A DNA stretch of 64,000 bases from Mimachlamys varia (GCA_947623455.1 OX392529.1:8804001-8868000); one strand, 5' to 3'; counted from the stretch's first letter, positions 34,871-47,234 are shown. The notes: generated by a model from the letters alone, not told the origin. A program made the numbers and translations.

Positions 34871-37465
34871 GCATAGTTTGACATTTCACAAGAGCAGATC
34901 CTTAATTCGAAATTTATCGAAACATATACATGAAACTCACCAATATCTATGTACAAAATAAAAAAACAAACTAAAGTGAATTAGACATGAATCGAAATGT
35001 TTTCGTGATTTTTTTAGCTGTGCTAAAGATAGTACAAAGGATTGAATTTCAGTGCAAAACTAACATGACACTTGACACATAGCATTCACTATTAACAAAG
35101 TACAACACAGGAGAAAACCTACCTCATAGTAATTAACATTTTACCTTCAATCTTAACTCCTATAGATCTAGAACCATAAATACCTGACTTAAAGATTAAA
35201 CACAAGCCAGTTCTTTACCATAATTGCCTTCCAACAAGGAGGATATCACATAAAACAGTAAGGATTGCAACATTATGGAAATTGAGCAATAAAACCATTG
35301 AGAGTGAAATATTGGTTGATAGCCAACAATCATGTTTGATCTATTGTAACAAACTATAAAAAAATAACAATATATATGTATGATATTTATGAATGGCAGG
35401 AAATGAAAAAAAGGTAAGAATAACATGGTTGGCAATGGAAGTTGGAAAGAAATAGAAGGTAATGAAGAAAATATATATGATAAAACAAATTAAAGCAATG
35501 GGAAATGAACTTGAAGTATTAAACGGAAGTAACTTGAAAGATAAATCAACTGTTGACAGGATGAATATTCTGAAATTAAACTTAAACCATTTCATAACAA
35601 TGGAGCATATGCTACAGGAATACGACCGAGAAAACAAGTCTCTGATGAGAATGGAAACAAGCAACATACTATTTTGTAATCGCAGGAAAAACGCCGGAAT
35701 TAAGCAATAGCTTTATAAAATAAATACACACATGAATAAAATAAAATAAATGAATAAACATAATTTACCGATATATTAAATTAACAGAATGACGAAATAC
35801 TATTATAAACTTCCTAGAACTGCATACTGAGAGGAAAATATAAGCAAAACAGTAAAAGTAGGAAGTAGTTGAATAGATAGACCAATAACTGATTCAGAAA
35901 TATCTAAGCCGTACATTACGTAAATTAAAAACTTATGAATCACCGGGGGGATATCGTTTTAATGCAACTTTTTTTGTACAACGTTCTTGCGTGATATCAT
36001 GAAACCAGTAAATATTATATTTAACAACAATAAACTCAGCGACAAGGGGGGAAATATACAAATAGGAAAACCAGTGAAAACTTTTGGCGACCAGTAACAC
36101 TACTGGACACTGATTTCAACATACGTGTCATCATGTAAGTTAGCAGGCTTTAAAATACTATGTAAATTGATATATATACAGATCAAAAAGGCTTTGTTGT
36201 TGGGCGTAACATTATGGGTGCAGATAGACGACATCAATATATGAAAGACTACTATAAGTAAGTAACCCAGGAAGGATGTAACATATCTTGGTCAAAAAGA
36301 AAGCTTTCAATGGAGTGGAATAAGGTTTCGAAAAAGATTCGGAAAAAAATTTTGTGATTGTGTGAATATGCTTCTAAATTAAAAGTAATCATAAATATAA
36401 TAAGAGCAAGTTCTGACATTAATGGAATTAACAGAATGCTTGCCAAATAGGGACAAAACGTTTCAGACAGCACACAATCATCTAATATAACAGAAGCGTC
36501 AATAACTAAGCCCTCACAATTTAAGAAAAAAGTAGGATGCTATTGAAATTACTGGACAAAATCAGTATTTTTTCAAAGCTGTCTAAGTTCATCATGACTG
36601 CATGGTTGATAATTGAAAAATATAGCGGGAAAATATGAAAGAGAAACTAAAATTCAGCTTGCAAATATGGAAGGCATTAATTCTGACAATCAGTTGAAGA
36701 CGTTATATTATGAAATATAATAAAATCACTAGTCTTATAAATAGTACGATTTGAAATAGAAGCCAGGGTAATGTCATTTAAGCACAGGAAAACATAATAG
36801 TCTTTATATTGGCTAACAAAAGGGAGGGAAGTACATGTATTAGTCTACAATGCTTCGAACATTGAAGGAATGAAGACGGTAAACTTTAAAATCTATAATT
36901 GCAAAATACACAAAACATCCAGTATTTCAGATAACCAAGAACGCTCTTTATGATACAAATACAACTAAGCAGCACTGGGCTACCAAGGAGGCTTTGATAA
37001 TCTCAGACACTCGATCTGGAGGCTCTTATACAATAAACATCATCATGGCAGAAAACAGGGAAATAAAACAAAACAAGGCAACATTGGTTAATCTTGCATG
37101 TTCTTTTCAGCAATTCAAGCTGGTCACGCGGTATTCAATTGGTGGAGGGGGGGGGGGAGACGTCACGTGTGTACTTTTTGTTTTATATAATTTTGTATAG
37201 TATATTGTGTCATCGAAGGCCTAACACTGCCTTATTTTACCACACTCCTCCCCATCTTAATTTTGAGTTCCTTTTTGATGTCCCCGAGATCATAACTGTT
37301 TCGACTTAGGGTAGCTATCATACGTCATACGAAATGACGGTGATCCATGCATAGGGCAAGAACAGTCATCACAAGATGGGGCTAAAAATTGCTCGTGTAA
37401 TAATTAGAATGTTACTGAAAATGATGTTTCAATTGCTGACTCTGTGAGTGGGAATATAAGCCAAT
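34871..37465. other. 2.6-kb A-rich stretch with no supported gene
   Basis: The plus strand is visibly richer in A than T, unlike its neighbours. The 82-codon frame at 35462-35710 (MKKIYMIKQIKAMGNELEVL...) is lysine-rich with no recognised domain. A run of at least eleven G lies near 37144-37158, followed by GACGTCACGTG. It may be an old A-rich retroelement but no motif proves this. Confidence 0.35.
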
Positions 37466-37790
37466 ATGTATGCTAGAAAAAGTGCGAGGTGTTGTTGGTG
37501 GTATAGCGGTTGGACACCCTCCTTCGGTGGGGACATTCGTTTTTTTAGGATTAAAACCAAGGCCCCTTCAACTATGGCTATACCTGACTATGCCTTTGAG
37601 CGACTTCAACAAATGAAACACTATAAGAATGAAATTAAACTGGACTCTTCAATTTTTTAAAGATCTTATTAATAAGGGGTTTTATGACCTCCAAATCTAT
37701 ATGGAACGTGGAATAGAAAAAAATTGTGTTTCCACCTTTTATGTCAAGGAACATTGAGTCCTAGAGAGACGAAACAGCTATGAACAAGGT
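37466..37790 (+). pseudogene. Decayed coding fragment of family J; unknown
   Basis: The plus frame from 37466 reads SARCCWWYSGWTPSFGGDIR and AIPDYAFERLQQMKHYKN to IKLDSSIF, then stops. After a one-base shift it continues as KDLINKGFYDLQIYMERGIE, then KNCVSTFYVKEH. The downstream CCTAGAGAGACGAAACAGCT pairs with the CAGCTGTTTCGTCC segment of family J at 22.3 kb, so this is the coding strand of that family. I do not recognise the protein. The two frames joined look like a genuine, once-coding helical protein rather than noise. A retroelement origin is likely but unproven. Confidence 0.4.
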
Positions 37791-38745
37791 AATACCTGGC
37801 TGGCATGCAGTATCGATTGCTCAATTTTATAGGTAACATGATGTGTTCTACGATATGCCATTCAACATACGTCCCAATACGTATGTTCTCCATCTCTGTT
37901 AACATTTGACGGACATCTGAACGTGATACATTATAACAATCTATTAATCAATATTCTTTCGTAAGTATTTCATTATACCATTACAATGTAAGCCACTGTT
38001 GCTGTCAGCCTTCAGACAGGTACAGGCAAGGTAACGCCTCCATTATATCTAACGAATTGCAATAGCTTGATGGTGCTACAAGTTAAATACGACACTAATG
38101 GATTAAATACATTTTCAAACCAGTAATGTTACTGGGAACCAATAAAAAAAAACATTTTAAAATCATCCTTTGAGATATTTGGATGGTAAACAGCTTGGGT
38201 ATTCCGACATCAGGCCTAGTTGAGCTGTTGACGGACGTAGACGGGACAAACTGGCGATCGAAATCAGTACAGTAACGCTGAGGTTGCTCATAGTTTTGTC
38301 ATACTTATAATTCTCAGCGTTCATCTGACGTCGTAACAATACCAGTGTACGTGTATTGATATTACTACATGTATAGGTATATGATAAAGTCTTACTTCGT
38401 GTGAAGCTCGTTTAAGAAAATTCAATAAAACGTTATATGAAATCCGTAGCTTCTATTCGTTTATATTTACACAAACTGTTGACTCCAAAGTAAGCCAATA
38501 ACGTCATAGTACCACGTGACTGTTATTCTCCTTAAGCGTTCGTCAATACTAGGAGCGGATACCTTCGATTGCCTGTAACTAATCGATGCTGTACGTACTG
38601 ATAGCAACCAATATGCGTCTATTGGTCAGTATAACAGTTTTCACAATCCTCTTCTACTTCTTTTTATTTATATGTTGGTTGTTGTTTGTTAGCTTTGACC
38701 CCGATTTTATTATTTATTGTCATGATTTGAAGTCAGTACGTTATT
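37791..38745. other. 1-kb stretch without supported gene
   Basis: The only frame of note (38586-38768) is a 60-codon hydrophobic run entering the following array; not called. Confidence 0.35.
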
Positions 38746-39496
38746 GTAAGACAAGACTAATGTATTAAAAGCAGTATTATGCGGAGAAAGGGCAGTGTTT
38801 TGACGTTAGCGTAAGACAGGACTAATGTATTAAAAAATACAGTATAGTACGGAGAAGGGGCAGTGTTTGTATGAAAAGCAGTATTATACGGAGAAAGGGC
38901 AGTGTTTTGACATTAGTGTAAGACAGGACTAATGTATTAAAAGCAGTATTATACGGAGAAAGGGCAGTGTTTTGACATGAGTGTAAGACAGGACTAATGT
39001 ATTAAAAGCAGTATTATACGGAGAAAGGGTAGTGTTTTGACATGAGTGTAAGACAGGACTAATGTATGAAAAGCAGTATTATACGGAGAAAGGGCAGTGT
39101 TTTGACATTAGTGTAAGACAGGACTAATGTATTAAAAGCAGTATTATGCGGAGAAAGGGCAGTGTTTTGACATGAGTGTAAGACAGGACTAATGTATGAA
39201 AAGCAGTATTATGCGGAGAAAGGGCAGTGTTTTGACATGAGTGTAAGACAGGACTAATGCATGAAAAGCAGTATTATACGGAGAAAGGGCAGTGTTTTGA
39301 CATTAGTGTAAGACAGGACTAATGTATTAAAAGTAGTATTTTACGGAGAAAGGGCAGTGTTTTGACATGAGTGTAAGACAGGACTAATGTATGAAAAGCA
39401 GTATTATACGGAGAAAGGGCAGTGTTTTGACATGAGTGTAAGACAGGACTAATGTATGAAAAGCAGTATTATACGGAGAAAGGGCAGTGTTTGGAC
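38746..39496. repeat. 66-bp minisatellite
   Basis: About eleven copies of a 66-bp unit: AAGCAGTATTATACGGAGAA, AGGGCAGTGTTTTGACATGA, GTGTAAGACAGGACTAATGT, ATTAAA. The first units are more diverged and one is partly deleted. Confidence 0.96.
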
Positions 39497-39551
39497 ACAA
39501 CGTTGCTTGGATGTTTTTCCAATCCTTCTCAGGCTAAATTGATATCTTTTC

Positions 39552-39833
39552 TCATTCATCTTTGAGGGCATTTGGAGAAATACATCTTATCTTCTTATAG
39601 GAAACGTCAGAGTTATTGATTTGCATATTGCAATTATGTTTTCTCGTGCTAGTAATTGTCAGTTTGGTTAAGGCATGGCTACCTAAAATGTTTATTAGAT
39701 GGTTCATAACATAAAATCTCCATATTAAACACAATACCACCAGCAGGAGCAGCATTTTTGTTTTTGATGGTGACCTTACAATGGATGTCTCCTCCCGCTT
39801 GTCTGTCATTCCTGTTAGTACGTAGTGTATCAT
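39552..39833 (-). CDS. Hypothetical short ORF with a membrane-anchor-like segment
   Basis: A 93-codon minus-strand frame. A charged N-terminus (TDKREETSIVRSPSKTK) is followed by a hydrophobic stretch MLLLLVVLCLIW and then RFYVMNHLINILGS, with a polar remainder. This is the layout of a type II signal-anchor, as in Golgi enzymes, or of a signal peptide if translation began at the internal methionine. No catalytic domain or homologue is recognised, and no upstream or downstream exon is visible. It sits between the 66-bp array and the promoter-like site at 40.06 kb, oriented away from it. Chance origin is quite possible. Confidence 0.18.
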   Translation of the reverse strand: MIHYVLTGMTDKREETSIVRSPSKTKMLLLLVVLCLIWRFYVMNHLINILGSHALTKLTITSTRKHNCNMQINNSDVSYKKIRCISPNALKDE

Positions 39834-40062
39834 TGCTTACGTCAACAAGCTAAACTTATCCGCATAGCCTCCTCGTTACATAGTACTTATGATGGGCCCT
39901 GTCATATCGATAAAGCATTTTGAAATCACTTCTCGTACTGTCTTTGCGGCAGGTGATGACGCTGTCGGTGGTGATGGTCTGTGATTGGATACCTGGGCGT
40001 GTAAACTCGCCCACCACCCGTTAACGCCGCGAAGGTCTGCCTACAGCGGGGATGGTGACAAG

Positions 40063-40200
40063 TATTTAAAAGAGGATACGATAGGAATCGGTCTTTCAGT
40101 AACAACCCTGTGCACGTGGGTCTATTACACTATCTAGGATCTCATTGGGGAACTTTCTTTTGGCCTCCACTCTGTTACATCGCTCTCCGTACACGTGAGT
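40063..40200 (+). promoter_or_regulatory. Promoter-like TATA/initiator with first-exon donor
   Basis: TATTTAAA at 40063-40070 is followed about 28 bases later by TTTCAGTAAC (initiator-like, A near 40098). An inverted CCAAT box (ATTGG) lies near 39986. A strong splice-donor match, CACGTGAGT, has its GT at 40195, giving a putative 97-nt noncoding exon. The 39900-40200 segment is more GC-rich than its surroundings. No matching downstream coding exon was found, so this rests on signals alone. Confidence 0.3.
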
Positions 40201-40985
40201 AGTTGAATCTTATCTAGTTGATGTTGATGTTAAATGATAAACAATAATACTTAAGTATTTAAGTATATCTTTTAAAAAGCATGTTTGAACAGACAACTTA
40301 TCATTGTTACAGTTTATAAATAGTCATAATGCATACATGTGTCAGTGAAATGCCCAAGTAAAGACACGGCGATATAACTTTTTATTAGGTATATTTACGT
40401 AGAATTACAAAACTAGATATCAGTCAAATTATAAAATATAGACAATGCTGTTTCACTTAAGGGGAATAATAGTAGAAAGTAATTGCAATCGAACAAAATT
40501 AAAATGTGATCGAAAGTACTGTCAAACCACCACAGCCATTAAAACAAGGTTCTGTAAAAGAATGGCTGTCTTTTTAAAGAGGAAGGATTATATATATAGT
40601 TGATAGAACGACATATGTCACATACACGGTGACTCTGGTGAGAGGGATCAGTATGTATGTAATATTTATAATTATCTTTAATCTAGTGTCAGTAACATTT
40701 CCCCACATCATAATGGTAGATACGGTCCTGAAACTCTAAAACAATAACAATATTATGATATTAACATTGCAATACATAGTGACGTTTTGGTAATACCGGT
40801 TGCATTACTTTTTTAAACATATGAAAAATAAGATATTGTTAAGGCAGCACACATATTAGCTCAGCAGTGCCCATGGAGTCACGGTTGCAATTGTTTAATA
40901 TCGCTATTACTTATAGAGATTACTGTAGGACAGTAAGTGGAGATCAGTATTAGTGTTAACAAGGATTACATCTATAACATGAAGC
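40201..40985. other. Stretch without recognisable features
   Basis: AT-rich with no supported ORF. It would be intronic if the promoter-like site is real. Confidence 0.35.
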
Positions 40986-41230
40986 CACTGTACTTTAACA
41001 CTGAAATACAATAGTCAGCTTAACGCAACCATAAACTTAAATGATAACCCTGATTATAGCACGTATCAGAGTCTAAAGACAACCGATTAGTGCTAGTGTA
41101 CCGAGTCACTGTAATACAATAGTCAGCTTAACTCAAACATCAAATCATAAACTGTCTAAAACAAATACCAAGTACTATAAGGTAACCTATTAGTTTTAGT
41201 GTACCGAGTCGCTGAAACACAATAGTCAGC
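40986..41230. repeat. Three diverged copies of a repeat of about 108 bp
   Basis: ATACAATAGTCAGCTTAAC occurs near 41006 and 41114, and ACACAATAGTCAGC near 41216. The last two are preceded by AGTGTACCGAGTC. Spacing is 100-108 bp. Confidence 0.75.
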
Positions 41231-41341
41231 AATCACCAATCTACAATACTAGCTGAATCAAATATAGGGTACAATATGGTTACCGTTTAATTTCCCCATG
41301 TTCACTGTATCTTAAAAGGTAAATTGCTGCGACACACGGAA

Positions 41342-42054
41342 ATGAACTGCGTAATAAACGGTATACCACTTATAAGTACACAAACAGAACCTCGTAATAA
41401 ACGGTATACCACTTATAAGTACACAAACAGAACCTCGTAATAAACGGTATACCACTTATAGGTACACAAACTGAACCTCGTTATAAACGGTATACCACTT
41501 ATAAGTACACAAACAGAACCTCGTAATAAACGGTATACCACTTATAAGTACACAAACTGAACCTCGTAATAAACGGTATACCGCCTTAGTGCACACATTG
41601 AACCTCGTAATGATGGGAAACCGCTATTGTACACTAACTGCACCTTTAAATAACGGTATACTTCTACAGTGCATAAACTAAACTTAATGCAAAGGTATAG
41701 CGTTAAAGTGGACCTCAAAATATAATTATAACGCCACAGAAAATAATCTTAACCTCGTAATAAGTGTACATCATCTTATATACAAACTGAACTTCGCTAT
41801 AATGGTTTACCATCTTGTACTGTATACAAAATAAAATCATACCGCCATAGAATATAATCTAAACCTGGTAATGATAGTATGCCATCTTATATACAAACTG
41901 AACTTCGCTATAATGGCTTATCATCTTGTATACAAAATAAAATGATTTACCGCTATGTTACACCAAATGAACTTCACAATACATAACGGGTTACCGCTAT
42001 ACCACACACTAAACTTCGCTATAATGGTTTACCATCTTGTCTATAAGTAAATAG
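41342..42054. repeat. 43-bp minisatellite grading into degenerate copies
   Basis: Five to six good copies of CCTCGTAATAAACGGTATAC plus CACTTATAAGTACACAAACTGAA (41342-41610), then increasingly diverged units (ACGGTATACYNCY...ACAAACTGAACTTCG) to about 42054. Similar degenerate units reappear at 42575-42760 beyond a fold-back element. Confidence 0.88.
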
Positions 42055-42060
42055 AGGCTA

Positions 42061-42210
42061 TTCAATGGTTTCCCGTTAAATATCAAATATATTTCACGAG
42101 GATGGCAGATTTTGTTTTATATTTTCCTGAGTGCGAAGCACTCTTGAAAATATATTTGAAATCTGCCATACGAGTGATTTATTTTTGATATTTTACGGGC
42201 AACCATTGAA
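42061..42210. mobile_element. Fold-back hairpin element, GAGTGC-GAA-GCACTC centre
   Basis: 150-bp near-palindrome. Arms are TTCAATGGTTTCCCGTTAAA...GGATGGCAGATTT and AAATCTGCCATACGAGTGAT...GGGCAACCATTGAA. A perfect nested stem at 42129-42143 has GAA at the midpoint. Confidence 0.88.
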
Positions 42211-42574
42211 ATTTCTTTTTATTTCATTTCGAAAATCCCCAAAAAGTCGTATTTCATTTTTGAAATTTGCGGTTACAACTGATCGGGACGGAGTTCATAA
42301 AACTTATAAAATATTTATACGCCACAGGATGAAGTTACACTAATAAAATCCAGTAGATATCTATTAATTCCCAAAATACTATAAAAGTTTATAATTTCCT
42401 TACTTTATTCTGTATTTATTATTATGATTTGATTCTAGAAAAAACGAAAAAATAGTACACAATTAGTGCGCAATGATATCGGACCAAAACTTATATAATC
42501 ACTAGTGCTTATATAAGCGATGATGATATAAGTTTTATCAAGATGATATTTTCTGACATTTCACAGTTCAAAAT

Positions 42575-42760
42575 GTAATAAAATGATTTACCGCTATGTT
42601 ACACCAATTGAACTACGCAATAAAATGTTACCGGTATAACACACACTGAACGTTTTGAAAACGGTTAACAGCTCTAATAAATAAGCTGAAATATGTAACA
42701 AAAATATAGGACACTACCTGGACCTCCTAATAAAGGTATACTGCTTTAGTACACAAAATA
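42575..42760. repeat. Degenerate continuation of the 43-bp array
   Basis: AAATGATTTACCGCTATGTT followed by ACACCAATTGAAC repeats 41938-41970 almost exactly, then further loosely related units follow. The intervening 42211-42574 shows no recognised feature. Confidence 0.65.
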
Positions 42761-42917
42761 CATTTTGTGATAAACTGACGTTGTAGATGCTACCCACTTT
42801 GATGATTTTAATTAAAGAATAATTTGTGTGAGTTGAGATTCAAACTGTTAACTAATTTATATCGTGATGTCTAAGCCACTTTTAATATCGATGGTACTAC
42901 TTTACACAATAGAGCCT

Positions 42918-43429
42918 GTCAAACTTTATTTAAACTTTATTTATTGAGGATAAAAACCTGTTTAGCAAAGCTAATATTCCACAGGGTCCTCTGTTAGTAA
43001 AATACGTTAGTTGCACATAAATATTACAGTTATAATGTACATATAATCATGATCAAACATATAAAGGACTGAACTTGTTTAAGAGAGCATTATATCATAT
43101 AACATGAATAATATTACAATACTATAAAAATTATTACATAATGCATACATAGTATTGCTATAAAACCGCCCTAGTAAAATGAATAACACTTACAAGGTTA
43201 AATATTGTTCATCTGAAAATATCACAGACAGTATGAAATAAAATTATCACAGAAGCAAAGATATCAACATCCAAGCTTAACCAGAAGGTAATCAGTAAAA
43301 GACATTATGTCCAATATACATAAATGCTAATATAGCAAACTGATAAGATTTGACAGAATACACGCTAATATAGCGTAAATAAAACAGTATATATAACCAA
43401 CCATTAAAAGATCATTTATGAAAATAAAA
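42918..43429 (-). repeat. LINE 3' untranslated region
   Basis: Follows the LINE reading frame on the minus strand, ending in AATAAATAAAGTTTAAATAA followed by AGTTTGACAGG, a short A-rich repetitive tail as in CR1/Jockey-group LINEs. Confidence 0.7.
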
Positions 43430-46108
43430 TCAACTTTTTTTCTTAATGGTTTGAATCATGTTCTGTTTAAAACTATGTAGTGAAGAGGATAGTCTGACTT
43501 CCACAGGTAAGCTGTTCCAAATCTTACAACCGTCTATCAAAAAATGTTTGGAAAAGAAAGTAGATTTGTGTTTGGGTATCTGAATATAATTTTGTGACCC
43601 AGATCTTGTACGTGTGTTGTTAGAAACTTGAAATTTGTTACCCAGATAATGAGGTACAAGGTCATTTACACATTTGTACACCATGACACCTCTTTTAAAA
43701 TTCAAATATTCATTGATTGGTAACCATCCTAATAATGAAAACATGTCTTTGGATGGTGTATCAAATGGGGCATCTAGAAGTAGTCTAGCTGCCTGTTTTT
43801 GAGCCTTTGACAGCTTTTGCATAAGGTTAAGGGAACATCCACTCCAGACAGTACTACTATATGTAAAATGAGGAAAAATACAGGCATGGAAAAATTTGAT
43901 TCTTGCTGAGAGTGGAAGGTATTGACGTATACGTCTGAGAAGGCCTAATCCACGATTTATTTTGGAAATAGTATATACAATATGATCGGACCAGGATAGG
44001 GAATTGTCAATTTTCACACCGAGAAGTTTTTCAGAAGTTACCTGTTCAATATGTTCTTGATCCAAAGTGAGGTTAAGGTTATCTGAAATTCTGTTTGCTT
44101 TTTGTTTAGATGCAACTAGCATACATTTTGTTTTAGATTTATTTAAAATCATTCTATTTTCATGACACCAATCCTGTACTTTGGTCATGTCTGATTGTAA
44201 CTGTGTGCGTACATCAGAAACACAGCTACTAGAAACACTTAACGTGGAATCATCTGCGTACATATCTGTACTGGACTTCAGTCCTAGAGGCAAATCATTG
44301 ATAAAAATCAAAAACATCAGGGGACCTAATATGGATCCCTGAGGTACACCATGTGTGATTGGTTTACTGTTTGAAATATGACCGCCAATTGAAACTTTTT
44401 GGTATCGATTTGAGAGATAAGATTTAAACCAGTTTAAAGATTGAATATCGCATTGATACAATGTTAACTTCTGAATCAATACATCATGGTCAACCATATC
44501 AAAAGCTTTACGAAAGTCTATAAAAATGACACCATTTACATTACCTTTATCAATCTCTTTAGCCCAATTATTAACAATGCTGAGGAGGGCAGTTTCACAA
44601 GAATGATTTTTGCGAAAACCTGATTGTGAGGATAGAAGGAGATTATTTTCATTAATATATGAATAAAAACTGTTGTGAATATGCCTTTCCAAACTTTTTG
44701 ACAAAATAGGCAAAACCGACACTGGTCGGTAATTAGAAATGTCAGTTATAGATCCACCTTTGTGTAGTGGGATTACCTTGGATATTTTCCACTGGTCAGG
44801 AAATTGACCAGTTGATATACTCAAATTTAAAATATATGTCAATGAATGAGAAATATGAGAACTCGCTGCTTTTAGCAACTTACAGCTTATATCATCAAGG
44901 CCTGTAGCTTTATGTACATCAAGAGAATTGAGGAAATTTTCAGTGAATTTCTCTGTAACTTTAGGAATAGAATATGTACAATTTTCGGAAATATTCAACC
45001 GAATGAAGTTGCGTTAATTCTCAAATGAAGAAGATACATTGTTTAGAGTCGTACTTAGACTGCTAGCAATTGACGAAAAATATGTGTTAAAATATTCAGA
45101 CATCTCTGATTTTTCAAAAACAGATTTATCATCAACCTGTATCAAGCTAGGATAGGGAGTGGACTGTTTAGGGGCCACCTCCCGAATATATTTCCATAGT
45201 TTTTTAGGATTATCAAGATTGCTCTCAATCAGATTTTTAAAATATATAGACTTAGCCTCTTTGATAAGCTTCGTCACAAGATTTCTTTTGAGACGATAAT
45301 TTTCAATATCACCATTACGTTTGTAATCGTCTCTCATGCGAATATGTTCAAGGATGTTGTCATCCATCCACTCAGGTTGAGTTGACTTTTTAACCCTTCG
45401 CTGTAACTTTGGTGCGTGTTCATCAACAACGCTAAGAAAAAGTTCCATCCACGTATGCAGGGCATCGTCCACTTCTGAGAAACACTCAATTATGGACCAT
45501 GGAACAAGCTACAAGTCATGCAGGAAGGACTGTACATTAAAATTTTTAAATGACCTGTAAAATATCGTCGTGTGTGAGAATTTTGTTCCAAATTTGTGTT
45601 TTCTAACGAAACATACAGGGTAATGATCACTCAGACCATTTTCAATCACCTTAATAACCCGTATGTATTCTGGAGAAGAGACATATACATGATCTATCAT
45701 GGTTTCAGTCTCTTGCACGCGTGTAGGTGCACGTACGATCTGGTGTAAGTGAACACTTGAGGTAATGTCTGTCAATGTACACCGTTGAGATAAAAGTAGA
45801 TCAATGTTAAAATCACCCGTGATTACCATTTCCAGGTTATTTTCTTGACATTTGTCAAGAAAAAGTTCAAAGCTTTGCATCCAACTTGTATCTGAAGATG
45901 GTGGTCTATAGACATTAGCCACTAAAATTGATGATGTATGATCAAATTTCAGTTCAACACATACAAGTTCTAATTCCTTATGTTCCAAATCAAATCGTCT
46001 TACATAGGGAATATGGTCTTTCAAATAAATAGCAACACCTCCATGTCTTTGGCCATCATGTCTGTCGAGGCGCTCAATTCGATCAAATGTTCTCGTACAA
46101 TCGTTCAC
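43430..46108 (-). pseudogene. Non-LTR retrotransposon ORF2: endonuclease and reverse transcriptase
   Basis: One minus-strand frame of about 890 codons is interrupted only by a TAG (45511-45509) and a TAA (45016-45014). The first part (46108-45509) is the C-terminal two thirds of an apurinic-type endonuclease: GGVAIYLKDH, VYRPPSSDTSW, ITGDFNIDLL (residues 96-105), IDHVYVSS, and LSDHYPV. A linker follows (45472-45014) with KRNLVTKLIKEAK and LDNPKKLWKYIREV. The reverse transcriptase (44998-43430, 522 aa) shows NYRPVSVLPILSK, FIDFRKAFDMVDHD, HGVPQGSILGP and the catalytic MYADD (247-250 of that part), then a thumb ending in LGWLPINEYLNFKRG and WNSLPVEVR. It belongs to the CR1/Jockey superfamily. 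The endonuclease N-terminus is missing (5' truncation near 46150). Two lone stops suggest fairly recent inactivation. Confidence 0.93.
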
Positions 46109-46160
46109 ACTAGTAGTGGTGTTGGTAGATGGCTCTCAGGTGTATATATTTCCGGTAAAA

Positions 46161-46345
46161 ACAATGGCGGGTGTCGTCGATGAAGCAGAAGACGCTTACT
46201 CTTCCGGAACACCTGGTTTTATTCTCTTGTGCTTTTACGAGAGTCTCCACGTAAATCTTTCCTTTGTTTCTTTTTTGCCCCTAGTTTAATCGATTTTGAG
46301 TTCGGATTATGGTTTTGTTAACGCTTTGGTATTCTCTGATTTTTT
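46161..46345 (+). repeat. Retroelement 3' fragment (copy F)
   Basis: Plus-oriented: GGCGGGTGTCGTCGATGAAG, CTTACTCTTCCGGAACACC, TTTAATCGATTTTGAGTTCG, GATTATGGTTTTGTTAACGC. It abuts the truncated 5' end of the LINE, head to head. Confidence 0.82.
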
Positions 46346-46880
46346 TGGTATCACACTCCCCGTAAGCTACTTCTTTAATGAAGGTACACGGAACACCTTA
46401 CATTTGATGGGATTTCGACATGTTTGCTAGTTAGACAGATATGAGTGATGGACGAGTAAGGCATAGTAGATTAGAAAACGCTAACTATGTGTTATAACTA
46501 TGTGTTATAGTTTTTGGAGAGTCTTCATAACTATGAAACACGCCACTAGATATATGAAGAAGTGAACTATTCATTGAAATATTCACAATGTTAATCTGTA
46601 CAACCTAATCAGTAGAACCGACGATACAATACTGATATAGTCATATCCTATTGCGAACATAGTTGTTATACAGCGACAAGGGGAGCCGTCACAAAGATCG
46701 CTGGTACTGTACAGTGTACTAATTGACAGCTTTGAATACAATACCTATACATACTTAAAATATCAATTCATGTAAACCAAAGACACAAGATTGCATCAGC
46801 ACAGCCGTTTGGTTAAATATTTAGTTGGACCATGTGCATTGTAACATGAGCGTAACATACCCACCAACCTACCTTAATCA
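46346..46880. other. Stretch without recognisable features
   Basis: No supported ORF or RNA. Confidence 0.4.
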
Positions 46881-46884
46881 TACC

Positions 46885-47060
46885 TCGAAAGTTAGGGAAT
46901 CGATTCAGTAAAACATAACAGCACATTGAACAGCGATTCAAGGATGCACAGATGATGCTCGAGGCCAAAACTTTTGGAGTCAAAATATTTCTAACGTATT
47001 GCTAAAACAGAAGAGGATGGACAAGGGGTTTTAAGTTAAAGTAAAGGGCACTTGTTAATT
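46885..47060 (+). repeat. Dispersed repeat family J, copy 3
   Basis: Shares GATGCTCGAGGCCAAAAC, AAAATATTTCTAA, AACAGAAGAGG and AAGGGGTTTT with the 22.3-kb copy in the same orientation, with considerable divergence. Confidence 0.55.
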
Positions 47061-47234
47061 ACAAAGTTTGAGATAACTGGAAAAACCTGGGAAACTAACA
47101 AAACATTTCAACAGAAAAGTCGATCACTTTGTTTCATGATAGATGAGCGTAATACAATGACGGATGTTTGCGCTCTATAAGTAATCGTTACATTTTGCCA
47201 TAAACGACATGCACTTCATCATGTATTTGTTTTG

